Shown in pieces: positions 44,504-52,918 of a stretch of DNA of 64,000 nt. Below the pieces are notes generated by a model. It searched no databases. It had not been told where the DNA came from and was given only the letters and a program-made list of their open reading frames with translations. This stretch comes from Pseudomonas sp. LS44 (GTDB taxonomy: Bacteria; Pseudomonadota; Gammaproteobacteria; Pseudomonadales; Pseudomonadaceae). Position 1 is the first letter of the stretch; each line of letters starts with the position of its first letter. The position numbers and the translations under genes are program-made. Location: positions 3,348,001-3,412,000 of the forward strand of contig NZ_CP102830.1 in assembly GCF_024730785.1 (NCBI RefSeq), in the 5' to 3' direction.

Positions 44504-45448
44504 TCACGCGATCCAATCGCCGATCTGGCGCTGGGCACTGGCCTGGATCAGCTCGATGGCCTGGCGGGCGATCGGCGACAGGCTGCGTCCAGCATGGCAG
44601 ACGATCGCACAGGTGAGGCTCAACGGCGGCAGTGCCGGCCGCAGTCGCCCCGCCAGATCGGCCAGAGCGCCGCTGCGCAGATCGGCCTCCAACCAGGCCC
44701 TCCACGTGAACAGCAGGGCATCACTGGCCAGGGTGGTTTCGCGCAGCAGGCTGAGGTCGTTGCAGCTCAACGCCAGGGGCACCGGCGTGCCGGCCGGCAA
44801 GTCCAGCGCCGCGCGCAGCTGGACGGGCAGCGTATCGCTGGCACGCACCGAGCTCCAGGGATAGGCAGCGAGTTGCAAGCGGGTAATGGGCGTCTGCTGC
44901 ACGGCCAAGGGGTGGTCACGGCGACAGAAAATCGACGCCGGTTGCGCCGGCAATGGGGTGATGGCGAAGCGCGGATCGCTGACCTTCTCGTTGGTGTAGC
45001 CGACGAAGAACTCGATCTGCTCCTGGTCGAGCTGCTGGATCAGGTGATGCCAGTGGTTCACCTCAACCTTCACCATCAGCTTGGGAAGGCGCTGGCGCAG
45101 CGTGCTCAGGGCGTCCTGCAGGTACAGGTTGGCGGCCATCATGCCGGCGCCGAAACTCAGCTCGCCGCCTTCGGCGTGGGCGATGTGGTTGGCCTCGGCG
45201 CTCAGCCGGCTGGCGCTGCTCAGCAGCTCGCGGGCGCGGGCCAGCAGTTGGCGGCCGGCGGCGGTCAGCGCCACCGAACGGGTGTCGCGGTCGAACAGGC
45301 GCACGCCCAATTCTGCCTCCAGCGCCTGGATGCTGCGACTGAAGGCGGTCTGCGACAAATTCGCCCGCTCGGCGGCGCGGGAGAAGTGCAGCTCCTCACC
45401 GAGGAACACCAAGTGGCGGATGCGCTTGAGGTCGATTAAGTCAGCCAA
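44504..45448 (-). CDS. LysR-family regulator
   Basis: Transcription factor of 314 residues. Helix-turn-helix LVFLGEELHFSRAAERANLS and QTAFSRSIQALEAELGVRLF (13-52); effector domain from ELSFGAGMMAANLYLQDALS onward with the usual two lobes. It is divergent from the M20 peptidase gene with a 90-bp shared region, so it probably controls that gene. The inducer may be the acylated amino acid or its product. Confidence 0.87.
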   Translation of the reverse strand: MADLIDLKRIRHLVFLGEELHFSRAAERANLSQTAFSRSIQALEAELGVRLFDRDTRSVALTAAGRQLLARARELLSSASRLSAEANHIAHAEGGELSFGAGMMAANLYLQDALSTLRQRLPKLMVKVEVNHWHHLIQQLDQEQIEFFVGYTNEKVSDPRFAITPLPAQPASIFCRRDHPLAVQQTPITRLQLAAYPWSSVRASDTLPVQLRAALDLPAGTPVPLALSCNDLSLLRETTLASDALLFTWRAWLEADLRSGALADLAGRLRPALPPLSLTCAIVCHAGRSLSPIARQAIELIQASAQRQIGDWIA

Positions 45449-45538
45449 TGCATCAATTCCTGATTATCTTTGCATTGGACGCTTGTACCGCAGCCTTTGC
45501 AGACTGGCTAGCACAACAACAACTATTGGATTGTCGCC

Positions 45539-46876
45539 ATGCCATTTCGTCCCTTACTCAGCGCCCTCGCCCTGAGTCTCTGTGCCGCCTCGGCCCAAGC
45601 CGCCACTCGCGATCTGAACAAGCGCATCGACAGCCTCGTAGAGCAAGACGAAGCGCAGCTGGTCGAGGTGTTCAAGCAGCTGCACCGCAATCCCGAAATG
45701 GCCTTCCAGGAAACGGAGACCGCCGCGCGGGTGGCCAAGACCCTGCGCGAACAGGGTTTCGAGGTGAAGACCGCGATCGGCACCACCGGGGTGGTCGGCA
45801 TCCTGCGCAACGGCCCGGGGCCGGTGGTGATGTACCGCGCCGACATGGATGCCCTGCCGATCAAGGAAGAAACTGGCCTGCCCTACCAGAGCACCAAGGT
45901 CACCCCCTGGCTGAACAACCCCAGCCAACCGGTGATGCACGCCTGTGGCCACGATGCGCACACCACCTGGCTGCTGGAAGTCGCCAAGGTGATGGTGCAG
46001 CTCAAGGGTCAGTGGTCCGGCACCCTGGTGCTGGTCGCCCAGCCGGCCGAGGAAATCCTCGAAGGCGCCGTGGCGATGGTCAACGGCGGCCTCTACGACT
46101 TCGCACCGAAACCCGATGTGCTGGTCGCCGCGCACGTCTCGCCGGTCGTCCCGGCGGGCAGCGTCAGCCTGCGTGACGGGCCGCGCATGGCCGGCACCGA
46201 CCAGATTGACGTCGAGCTGCCAGGTATCGGTGGCCACGGCTCGACCCCGCACGTGACCAAGGACCCGGTGGTGATGGCGGCGATGGCGGTGATGGGTTAC
46301 CAGACCGTGGTCAGCCGCATGGTCGACCAATCCAAGCCCGCCGTGCTCACCGTCGGCGCCGTGCAGGCGGGGGTCAACAACAACGTGATTCCCGATCGTG
46401 CGGTGCTCAAGCTCAACCTGCGCTGGTACGACCAGCAGATGCGCGAGCGGCTGATTGCCGGGATCAAATCGGTCACCTCCGGCGTGCTGGTGATGAATGA
46501 TGTGCCGGAAGGCTATGCGGCGAAATACACCATGAAGGGCTATTCCACCCCGGTGATCAACGCCAAGGTGCAGACCGAGCAGGCCCAGGCCGCACTGGTG
46601 GCGCAACTGGGCGCCGACAAGGTACTCCCGGGGATGCCGCCGGTTATGGGCTCCGAGGACTTTCACATGCTCGCCAGCCCCTATCCGGACACCCCGGTGG
46701 TGTTCATTGCGGTCGGTTCGGGCAAGCCGGATGTCTACAAGAACCTGGTCGAGAAGCAGCAGCTGCCGCCGTCGATGAATCACACCTCGGGGTTCGTCGT
46801 CGAACTGCCGGCCATCGCCGCCGGCGCGCGGGCGATGAGTGCGACGCTGCTGGCGTTCTTCAACGCGGGCCAGTGA
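45539..46876 (+). CDS. Exported M20-family amidohydrolase
   Basis: Zinc aminoacylase/hippurate-hydrolase-like enzyme of 445 residues, with a Sec signal peptide at 1-21 (LLSALALSLCAASAQA), so periplasmic, which is less usual for the family. Metal ligands are visible in VMHACGHDAHTTWL (near residues 132-145), AQPAEEILEGAVAMVNGGLY and VAAHVSPVVPAG; the dimerisation domain (about 220-330) is intact; MGSEDFHMLASPYPDTPVVF carries the last metal ligand. It would release an amino acid from an N-acyl or N-benzoyl compound. Divergent LysR gene is the likely regulator. Confidence 0.87.
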   Translation: MPFRPLLSALALSLCAASAQAATRDLNKRIDSLVEQDEAQLVEVFKQLHRNPEMAFQETETAARVAKTLREQGFEVKTAIGTTGVVGILRNGPGPVVMYRADMDALPIKEETGLPYQSTKVTPWLNNPSQPVMHACGHDAHTTWLLEVAKVMVQLKGQWSGTLVLVAQPAEEILEGAVAMVNGGLYDFAPKPDVLVAAHVSPVVPAGSVSLRDGPRMAGTDQIDVELPGIGGHGSTPHVTKDPVVMAAMAVMGYQTVVSRMVDQSKPAVLTVGAVQAGVNNNVIPDRAVLKLNLRWYDQQMRERLIAGIKSVTSGVLVMNDVPEGYAAKYTMKGYSTPVINAKVQTEQAQAALVAQLGADKVLPGMPPVMGSEDFHMLASPYPDTPVVFIAVGSGKPDVYKNLVEKQQLPPSMNHTSGFVVELPAIAAGARAMSATLLAFFNAGQ

Positions 46877-47010
46877 GCGCCGCAGGCTCTGCTTGGGTCA
46901 CCCCGCAAGCGCTTTTCCCTCTCCCGAAAGGGCCGAGGGAAATAGCCCCGTGCGCAGCTCGCGGCTGCACATCGGGGAGCCAGCCGGCGCCGCAATGCCG
47001 GGCGCTGCGG

Positions 47011-47103
47011 CGCGCAGTCACCATGGCCGCCGGGCATCTGGTCGAGCAGCTGGCGTTCGGCATCCAGCCCCGCTTGCACCGAGAATCGCTGTATCGCTTG
47101 CAT
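47011..47103 (-). pseudogene. N-terminal remnant of a lipoate-ligase-like gene
   Basis: An ATG at 47103 starts MQAIQRFSVQAGLDAERQLL and DQMPGGHGDCA, matching the first 31 residues of the intact gene at 43740-44462 at 22 of 31 positions by eye. After DCA the similarity stops and the frame runs into unrelated sequence. Same strand as the intact copy. The stretch 46877-47010 contains a CCCTCTCCC-type motif and no gene. Confidence 0.7.
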
Positions 47104-47249
47104 AACCCCTCGTTTCTGGCCCTTGTAGCTGGGAAATGGCCGCCCCTCGCCCGCTGTTGGCAAGCGGCGCTGGCGGTCGCAAAGTAAGCCGATCGGGAAC
47201 TGCCCCGATCGCTGCGGCGGACCCTATTGCGGATCGCCAGGAGGCTGCC

Positions 47250-48350
47250 ATGGATACGCTGAAGCTGTTCCTCGCCGGCGATGTCATGACCGCCCGCGGC
47301 ATCGACGCCATCCTGCCACACCCCGGCGACCCGCGGCTGTACGAAGCCTACGTGAAGAATGCCGACGATTACGTGCGGCTGGCAGAAAGATGCAGCGGCC
47401 CGATTCCCCGCCCCGTCGATTTCGCCTATGTCTGGGGTGATGCGTTGGCCGAGCTCGAACGGCGCCGGCCCGACGTGCGCCTGATCAATCTGGAGACGGC
47501 GGTGTCCCGTCACGGCCGACCGGCGCCCAAGGGCATCCATTACCGCATGAGTCCGGAGAACTTCACGGCCATCCGCGCGGCCGGCATCGACTGCTGCACA
47601 CTGGCCAACAACCATGTGTTGGATTGGGGCGTCACCGGCCTGGTCGATACCCTGGCGACGCTGGTGAGCCACGGCGTGCGCGGCGCCGGCGCCGGGCGCG
47701 ACCGGCAAGCGGCCGAAGCCCCTGCCGTGCTGCCCCTGCTTGGCGGTGGGCGTTTGCTGGTGTTCGGCCTCGGCGCGGCCGACAGCGGCATTCCAGCGGA
47801 CTGGGCCGCCACCGACAAGCGTGCTGGGGTGGCGCGGTTGGCGGACCTGTCGCCGCACAGCCTGGGCCCGCTGGCCAAGCGCCTGCGCGCGAGCAAGGGC
47901 CCGGGGGATCGGCTGCTGGTGTCGATTCACTGGGGCGGCAACTGGGGCTTCGATATCCCAGCGGAGCAGCTGCGCTTCGCCCATGCCTTGATCGACGAGG
48001 CCGGCGTCGACCTGGTGCACGGGCATTCCTCGCACCACGTCAAGGGCATCGAGGTGTACCGCCAGCGCCTGATCCTGTATGGCTGCGGCGACCTGCTCAA
48101 CGACTACGAAGGCATCGAGGGCTACGCGGACTTTCGCGGCGATCTGGGCCTGCTGTACTTCGCCACCCTGGAGCCGGACGGGCGCCTGCAGGCGCTCGAA
48201 CTGGTCCCCACCCGCCTCCAGCGCTTGCGCCTGTGCCGCGCCGACGCGGAGGACCGGCACTGGCTGCAGCACAACCTAGCGCGCGAGTGCGCACGCTTGG
48301 GCAGCCGCATCCAATTGGGTCCGGACAATGCCTTCACGCTGCAGAGGTAG
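47250..48350 (+). CDS. CapA-family (PGA_cap) metallophosphatase-like protein
   Basis: Protein of 366 residues of the CapA family. Motifs: LKLFLAGDVMTARGID (4-19), VRLINLETAVSRHGRPAPKG near 75-94, CCTLANNHVLDWG near residue 113, and a late VHGHSSHHVKGIEVYRQRLI and LYGCGDLLNDYEG block. These carry the metal ligands of the calcineurin-like fold. No signal peptide is seen, unlike CapA/PgsA of Bacillus, so it is probably cytoplasmic and not a capsule gene. Good ribosome site CAGGAGG. No linked polymer genes. Confidence 0.82.
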   Translation: MDTLKLFLAGDVMTARGIDAILPHPGDPRLYEAYVKNADDYVRLAERCSGPIPRPVDFAYVWGDALAELERRRPDVRLINLETAVSRHGRPAPKGIHYRMSPENFTAIRAAGIDCCTLANNHVLDWGVTGLVDTLATLVSHGVRGAGAGRDRQAAEAPAVLPLLGGGRLLVFGLGAADSGIPADWAATDKRAGVARLADLSPHSLGPLAKRLRASKGPGDRLLVSIHWGGNWGFDIPAEQLRFAHALIDEAGVDLVHGHSSHHVKGIEVYRQRLILYGCGDLLNDYEGIEGYADFRGDLGLLYFATLEPDGRLQALELVPTRLQRLRLCRADAEDRHWLQHNLARECARLGSRIQLGPDNAFTLQR

Positions 48351-48394
48351 GCGCGCCAAGCCCGGCCCAGGGCCCTAAAGCAAGACATTAAAAA

Positions 48395-48598
48395 GACTAT
48401 GTCTCAGTTAAGTGTTGCGCACCGCTTTTGTAGGGTGGGTTAGTCGCGCAGCGGCGTAACCCACCGCCGGCGTCGCCCTGGACACCGGCGTCCAGCAGGG
48501 CTGGTGGGTTACGCCTACGGCTAACCCACCCTACGAGTCATCGCCTCAGGTATCACCTACCTAGCCTGTACGCCTCAACACGCAATTGGGACATCGCC
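48395..48598. mobile_element. 204-bp MITE-like element, copy 2 (inverted)
   Basis: Reverse complement of the element at 32595-32798 with the same length and order of parts: end GGCGATGTCCCAATTGCGTG, the GATACCTGAGGCGATGACTC spacer, the GTAGGGTGGGTT palindrome (48430-48535), and GCGCAACACTTAACTGAGAC at the other end. Flanks ATTAAAAA and ATAAAAAG agree at six of eight positions, a decayed target duplication. The rest of 48351-48678 shows no gene. Confidence 0.8.
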
Positions 48599-48678
48599 AT
48601 AAAAAGGTTCTTCACCGCTTACCGGGACCCGAAGGGCTGCGCGGATCAAACCGCGCATTGGAGGCAGGGAACTGCCGA

Positions 48679-50541
48679 TCACTGCGCCGCCCGCTGCCCC
48701 GCCCGCAAGGCGCGAAAGTCGGCCGACGACGCGTGCAATTCGGCGACCGTGCCACGGGCGATCAGCTCGCCATCGTGCATCAGCAACACCTCGTCGAAGT
48801 GTTCGAGCAGATTGAGGCGATGCACCGAGGAGATCACGCAACTTTCGCGGAAGGCAGCGAACAGGTTGGCGTACACCGCCTGTTCGGTTTCCGGATCGAG
48901 GCTGGCGGTCGGCTCGTCGAGCAGCAGCAGCCCGCAGTCACTGGCCGCCAGCACCCCGCGCGCCAGGGCCAGGCGCTGGCGTTGGCCACCCGACCAGTTG
49001 GCGCCGCGCTCGGCCACCCGGGTTTCCAGGCCGGCCTGGCTATCGATAAAGGCACTGGCGCGGACCACGCCCAGCGCGTCCTGCAGGTCCTGCTCCGAGG
49101 CGACCCCATCGCGGCGTTCGGCGATCAGCAGGTTCTCGCCCAGCGAACCCTCGAACAACTCGGACTCCTGCGGAATCAGCGTGGCGATGGTGCGCAACAC
49201 CGCCGAGCTTTGCGTGGCGGAGCTGAGCGGCGGCTCAGCGTCGAGGCGCAGCTCGATGCGCTCGGCCAGATACAGACCGCACAGCACCCGCAGCAGCGTG
49301 CTTTTGCCCGAACCGCTGCTGCCGATCAGCGCGTAGCGTTTGCCGCGCTCCAGGGTCAGGCGCTCCACCGCCAGGCTCGGGCGCTGCTGGTCGGCAGCGT
49401 CGGCGCGCCGCCGCTGCATATCGCGTGGATGGCAGAAGCGCAGATTGTCGAGTTGCAACGTTTGCCAAGTCGGCGCGGCAGCGAAGTCGTCATCGTCGAG
49501 ATGCGAGTCGACGGCCTGGCGAATCACATCGCCGCTGGCATAGTCGGCCTGCTGGCGAGCGAAGCTCTGGAAGTGCGCGGCGATGGCGGTGATTACCCCA
49601 CCGGCTTCGGCGGCGTATTGGTAGACCATGAACAGATTGCCCAAGGGCAGCGTCGGCGTAGCAGTGGGCGACGCCACCAGATCGATATCGTGTACACCGC
49701 GCAAAGCCAGCAGCGCGTACAACGCAACCAGGCCGCAGCTCAGCGCCACGCTGAGGATATCCACGCTGCACCACTTCCACTCGTTGAGTACGATCGACGA
49801 GCGCAGCGGCTGGTAGATCGCCAGCAGGCGTTGCTCGATCAGCGCCGCCAAGCCCTTCTGCAAGCGCAAAGCGAATACCGAGAAAATGTTGCCGAGCGCA
49901 TCGAGCTGCGCCGCGCTGTAACGCCGCTCGGTCTCGTTCTCGCGGTGCGCGAGGACGATCATGCGCCGGTCGAAACGCGTGATCACCAGGGCGATCACCC
50001 CATAACCGATCACCGCGACGCCGCCGACATAGGGTGCGATCAGCCATAGCGCGATCACCGGACCGATCAGTTTCACGGCGTTTTGCAGGTAGATGAACTG
50101 ACTCTGGGCGAAGTCGAACAGCGCGTTGCTGCACTGGCGCAAACGATGCGCGGTTTCCCCGGAGTGATGATGCTCATGCCAGGCCAACGGTAGCGAAAAC
50201 AGCTTGTCGACCAACTCGCCAGATAGGCGCCGGCGCACCTGCAGTGCCACGTTGCGCTCCAGCACCCGCCCCGGCCCATGCAGCAACCAGCTGGCCACCG
50301 TCGCCCCGAACACCAGGGCCAGCCACATGCCGGCACTGCCCAGTCCAGCCAAACCCTGTTGCTGTAGGGTGTTGATGGCATTGCCGGTCAGCCACGGCAC
50401 CGCCAGCTTGAACAGCTGCGAAACCAGCAACAGGCCGAAGGCGAGCACGGCGAGCTTGCGCATGCCAACGGCGTACCGCCACAGGTCGCGATACAGCGTG
50501 ATGATGGTGCTGGAGGGCCGAGCAACTGAGGGTGTGGGCAT
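48679..50541 (-). CDS. ABC exporter, fused membrane and ATPase domains
   Basis: Half-transporter of about 620 residues. The membrane domain (about 30-340) has six helices (LAVLAFGLLLVSQLFKLAVP, MWLALVFGATVASWLLHG, ALWLIAPYVGGVAVIGYGVI and others). ATPase domain: Walker A IGSSGSGKSTLLRVLCG, signature NWSGGQRQRLALARG (W in place of L), Walker B CGLLLLDEPTASLD and switch SSVHRLNLL. Start uncertain: ATG 50541 lacks a good ribosome site; GTG 50568 follows AGGAG by one base only. No binding-protein or second half-transporter gene nearby; a homodimeric exporter is likely. Substrate unknown. Confidence 0.85.
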   Translation of the reverse strand: MPTPSVARPSSTIITLYRDLWRYAVGMRKLAVLAFGLLLVSQLFKLAVPWLTGNAINTLQQQGLAGLGSAGMWLALVFGATVASWLLHGPGRVLERNVALQVRRRLSGELVDKLFSLPLAWHEHHHSGETAHRLRQCSNALFDFAQSQFIYLQNAVKLIGPVIALWLIAPYVGGVAVIGYGVIALVITRFDRRMIVLAHRENETERRYSAAQLDALGNIFSVFALRLQKGLAALIEQRLLAIYQPLRSSIVLNEWKWCSVDILSVALSCGLVALYALLALRGVHDIDLVASPTATPTLPLGNLFMVYQYAAEAGGVITAIAAHFQSFARQQADYASGDVIRQAVDSHLDDDDFAAAPTWQTLQLDNLRFCHPRDMQRRRADAADQQRPSLAVERLTLERGKRYALIGSSGSGKSTLLRVLCGLYLAERIELRLDAEPPLSSATQSSAVLRTIATLIPQESELFEGSLGENLLIAERRDGVASEQDLQDALGVVRASAFIDSQAGLETRVAERGANWSGGQRQRLALARGVLAASDCGLLLLDEPTASLDPETEQAVYANLFAAFRESCVISSVHRLNLLEHFDEVLLMHDGELIARGTVAELHASSADFRALRAGQRAAQ

Positions 50542-50641
50542 AAGCGAATGCACCTGATGGATCGACACGCTCCTGCGAACGCACGCGGAGCTGCTACTCA
50601 GCCTAGGCGCAGCAACGCTGGCAGAGCGGAAAATCGCTTGG

Positions 50642-50854
50642 CGGCGCTTTTGTAGGGCGGGTTAGCTGCGTAGCGGCGTAACCCACCCCAAAGCTGGTTT
50701 CAGCGCCTTGGTAGGAGCGAATTCATTCGCGATCCGCGGCGTCGTCTATCGCGGATAAATCCGCTCCTACAAAAAATCTACGTCAGACCCGTAGAACCAG
50801 GTTGGACGCCAGTGTTCCGGGCGAGACCATGCAACACGTAACCGGGACATAGCC
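50642..50854. mobile_element. Mosaic third copy of the 204-bp MITE with nested repeat
   Basis: The right end GCAACACGTAACCGGGACAT plus AGCC matches the MITE terminus, and the left part has GTAGGGCGGGTTAGC and GTAGCGGCGTAACCCACC. A GTAGGAGCG-type palindrome (50711-50770) sits in between, apparently inserted. GGACGCCAGTGTTCCGGGCG resembles the centre of copy 1. The left terminal repeat was not found. Confidence 0.6.
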
Positions 50855-50884
50855 AAAAAAAAGCCCCGGGATTACCGGGGCCAG
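50855..50884 (-). terminator. Terminator of the old-yellow-enzyme gene
   Basis: On the minus strand arms GCCCCGG and CCGGGGC around TAATC are followed by T8 (A-run at 50855-50862), 42 bp after the stop. It abuts the MITE end. Confidence 0.85.
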
Positions 50885-50925
50885 AAGACGGTGGCGGCGA
50901 GCCGCACACCGTGGGGTAAATCAAT

Positions 50926-52032
50926 TCAGACCAGGCTGGTCAGCGCCGCGCGGCTGAACGGCAGGATCTCCTGCTGGCGCCCTTCGCGGACTTTCAGTGC
51001 CCAGTCCGGATCGCTCAACAGCGCGCGGCCGACGGCCACCAGGTCGAACTCCTGGTCGTTCAGGCGCGCCAGCAGACCTTCGATACCAGCTGGCTGGGCG
51101 ACTTCCTCGGTCTTGCCAAGGAACTGCGTGAACTCGCTGCCAGACAGGCCGACGCTGCCGACGGTGATGGTCGGTTTGCCGGTCAGCTTGCGCGTCCAGC
51201 CGGCCAGGTTGAGCTCGGAACCGTCGAACTCCGGCTCCCAGAAGCGGCGGTTGGAGCAATGGAAGATATCCACGCCAGCCGCGGACAACGGCGCGAGGAA
51301 GGCGGCCAGCTCTTCTGGGGTCTGCACCAGGCGCGCGGTGTAGTCCTGCTGCTTCCACTGCGAGAAGCGGAAGATGATCGGGAAGTCCGGACCGACTGCG
51401 GCGCGCACCGCGCTGATCAGCTCGATGGCGAAGCGCGAACGGTTGGCCAGACTGCCGCCGTACTCGTCGGTGCGCTTGTTGCTGCCGTCCCAGAAGAACT
51501 GATCGATCAGATAACCGTGAGCGCCGTGGATTTCCACACCATCCATGCCGATCGCCTGGGCGTCTTTGGCGGCTTGGGCGAAGGCGGCGATGACCTCAGC
51601 GATATCCTGTTTGCTCATCTCGTGGACGATTTCCACGCCGTCTTTGACCTTACCGCTCGGACCGTAGCCGGGCACACTGGCATCCGGTTCGACGCCGAGA
51701 CGGCGCACGGCGCCGACGTGCCAGAGTTGCGGGACGATCTTGCCGCCTTCGGCGTGTACTGCCTCGACTACGTTCTTCCAGCCGGCCAGCGCCTCGGCGC
51801 CATAGAAATGCGGTACGCCCGGATAGCCGTTAGCGGCCTTGTGGTCGACCACCGTGCCTTCGGTGATGATCAAGCCGACGGCAGCGGCAGCGCGGCGACG
51901 GTAATACTCGACCACTTGCGCGTGGGGCACGCCGCCGGGCGTCAGGTTACGGGTCATCGGCGCCATCACCACACGGGTCGGCAGTTCCAGAGTGCCGAGG
52001 CGGAAGGGTTCGAACAGTGCTTTTACGGTCAT
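50926..52032 (-). CDS. Old-yellow-enzyme-family NADH:flavin oxidoreductase (ene-reductase)
   Basis: FMN enzyme of 368 residues that reduces activated C=C bonds or nitro compounds, like NemA. Motifs: LGTLELPTRVVMAPMTRNL (13-31), KIVPQLWHVGA near residue 98, GMDGVEIHGAHGYLIDQFFW (about 165-184, active-site region), NKRTDEYGGSLANRSRFAIE and GRALLSDPDWALKV at the end. AGGAGC before the ATG. The upstream TetR gene has a matching operator, as in the nemRA system of E. coli, so induction by electrophiles is likely. Confidence 0.9.
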   Translation of the reverse strand: MTVKALFEPFRLGTLELPTRVVMAPMTRNLTPGGVPHAQVVEYYRRRAAAAVGLIITEGTVVDHKAANGYPGVPHFYGAEALAGWKNVVEAVHAEGGKIVPQLWHVGAVRRLGVEPDASVPGYGPSGKVKDGVEIVHEMSKQDIAEVIAAFAQAAKDAQAIGMDGVEIHGAHGYLIDQFFWDGSNKRTDEYGGSLANRSRFAIELISAVRAAVGPDFPIIFRFSQWKQQDYTARLVQTPEELAAFLAPLSAAGVDIFHCSNRRFWEPEFDGSELNLAGWTRKLTGKPTITVGSVGLSGSEFTQFLGKTEEVAQPAGIEGLLARLNDQEFDLVAVGRALLSDPDWALKVREGRQQEILPFSRAALTSLV

Positions 52033-52054
52033 GCGAAGCTCCTGAATGCCGGCC

Positions 52055-52070
52055 AGATGACCGGTCGTCT
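52055..52070 (-). promoter_or_regulatory. TetR operator upstream of the old-yellow-enzyme gene
   Basis: AGATGACCGGTCGTCT, an imperfect palindrome with GACC|GGTC at its centre, 23 bp upstream of the ATG. The same site is found before the TetR gene at 52693. Confidence 0.7.
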
Positions 52071-52091
52071 CGTTAAGCGGGTTTTAAAAAA

Positions 52092-52682
52092 TCAGGCCTG
52101 CAACAGATGTTCCAGGCGTACTACGAAAGCTTTGATAGGCGCCGGATTACCGACCTTGAGACGGGTCAGCGCACCTTGCCAGGCATTGGTGATGAATATC
52201 GCGAGGTTGGCGCAATCCTCATCGACCGCCAACTCGCCAACTGCCTGGGCTTGCTCCAGACACGCCTGCAGAAGCGCCGCCGAGCGCTGAAACACCGCAT
52301 CGACCTGCGCGCCGATGGCCGGCAACAGCTCGGCCATCTCGAAACTCAGGCTGCCAATGAAGCAGTGGTATTCGAGTTTTTCCTGCTGTTCGAAATGCGC
52401 CAGCAGTTCGCCGTAGTAGGCGAGAATGCGCGCCCGCGGGCTCAGCCGCGGATCGCCCAAGGCTTGCTCATAGCGAGCCAGGCGCGGGGTGTAGACGTGT
52501 TCCAGGGCCTGCAGGGCGAAGTCTTCCTTGCTGGCGAAGTAGTGGTAGAACGAGCCTTTGGGGATGCCCGCGGCCTGGACGATCTCCTGCACCCCGGTGC
52601 CGTGATAACCGCGCCGGGTCATCACCTCGGCGCCTTTGGCGAGGATCAGGTCACGCTTGTCGAGTCGGGTGCTGGTATTCAT
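52092..52682 (-). CDS. TetR-family repressor (NemR-like)
   Basis: Repressor of 196 residues. Helix-turn-helix KGAEVMTRRGYHGTGVQEIV and QAAGIPKGSFYHYFASKEDF (16-56); the ligand domain has two cysteines (YHCFIGSL near residue 105 and QACLEQAQ). ATG 52682 keeps the operator outside the coding region; an ATG 33 bp upstream would place it inside. Located 59 bp upstream of the old-yellow-enzyme gene on the same strand, with identical operators before both genes, so it likely represses itself and the enzyme. Cysteine modification by electrophiles, as in NemR, is an inference. Confidence 0.88.
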   Translation of the reverse strand: MNTSTRLDKRDLILAKGAEVMTRRGYHGTGVQEIVQAAGIPKGSFYHYFASKEDFALQALEHVYTPRLARYEQALGDPRLSPRARILAYYGELLAHFEQQEKLEYHCFIGSLSFEMAELLPAIGAQVDAVFQRSAALLQACLEQAQAVGELAVDEDCANLAIFITNAWQGALTRLKVGNPAPIKAFVVRLEHLLQA

Positions 52683-52692
52683 GGCCGGCAGG

Positions 52693-52708
52693 ATATGACC
52701 GGTCGTCT
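52693..52708 (-). promoter_or_regulatory. TetR autoregulatory operator
   Basis: ATATGACCGGTCGTCT, identical to the operator at 52055 in 15 of 16 positions (and the next two bases), 11 bp upstream of the TetR start. Confidence 0.7.
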
Positions 52709-52802
52709 CGTCCACCCAGCACTATCGATTTCGGTGATTGCGGGTTAGAAGCAGCGCGTCTTGTGAATGTCAGCACGCTGGCCGATCCAGCGCACGCTTT
52801 GC

Positions 52803-52912
52803 TCCCTCTCCCATTCGTGGGAGAGGGCTAGGGAGAGGGAAAGGCGCCTGACATCACATTCGGGCCGACTTGCCCTCTCCCCCGGCCCCTCTCCCGTAAA
52901 CGGGAGAGGGGA
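52803..52912. repeat. CCCTCTCCC hairpin pair
   Basis: Two hairpins: CCCTCTCCC/GGGAGAGGG at 52804-52827 and CCCTCTCCCGTAAACGGGAG with AGGGG at 52887-52911, joined by 60 bp. The second ends 7 bp from the nitroreductase stop and could protect or end its transcript, though it has no T-run. Confidence 0.65.
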
Positions 52913-52918
52913 GCCAAA

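Noticed and set aside
47250..48350. CapA as part of a capsule (poly-glutamate) operon
   Set aside because: No signal peptide and no capB/capC-like ligase or exporter next to it; the ABC transporter lies on the other strand beyond a MITE.
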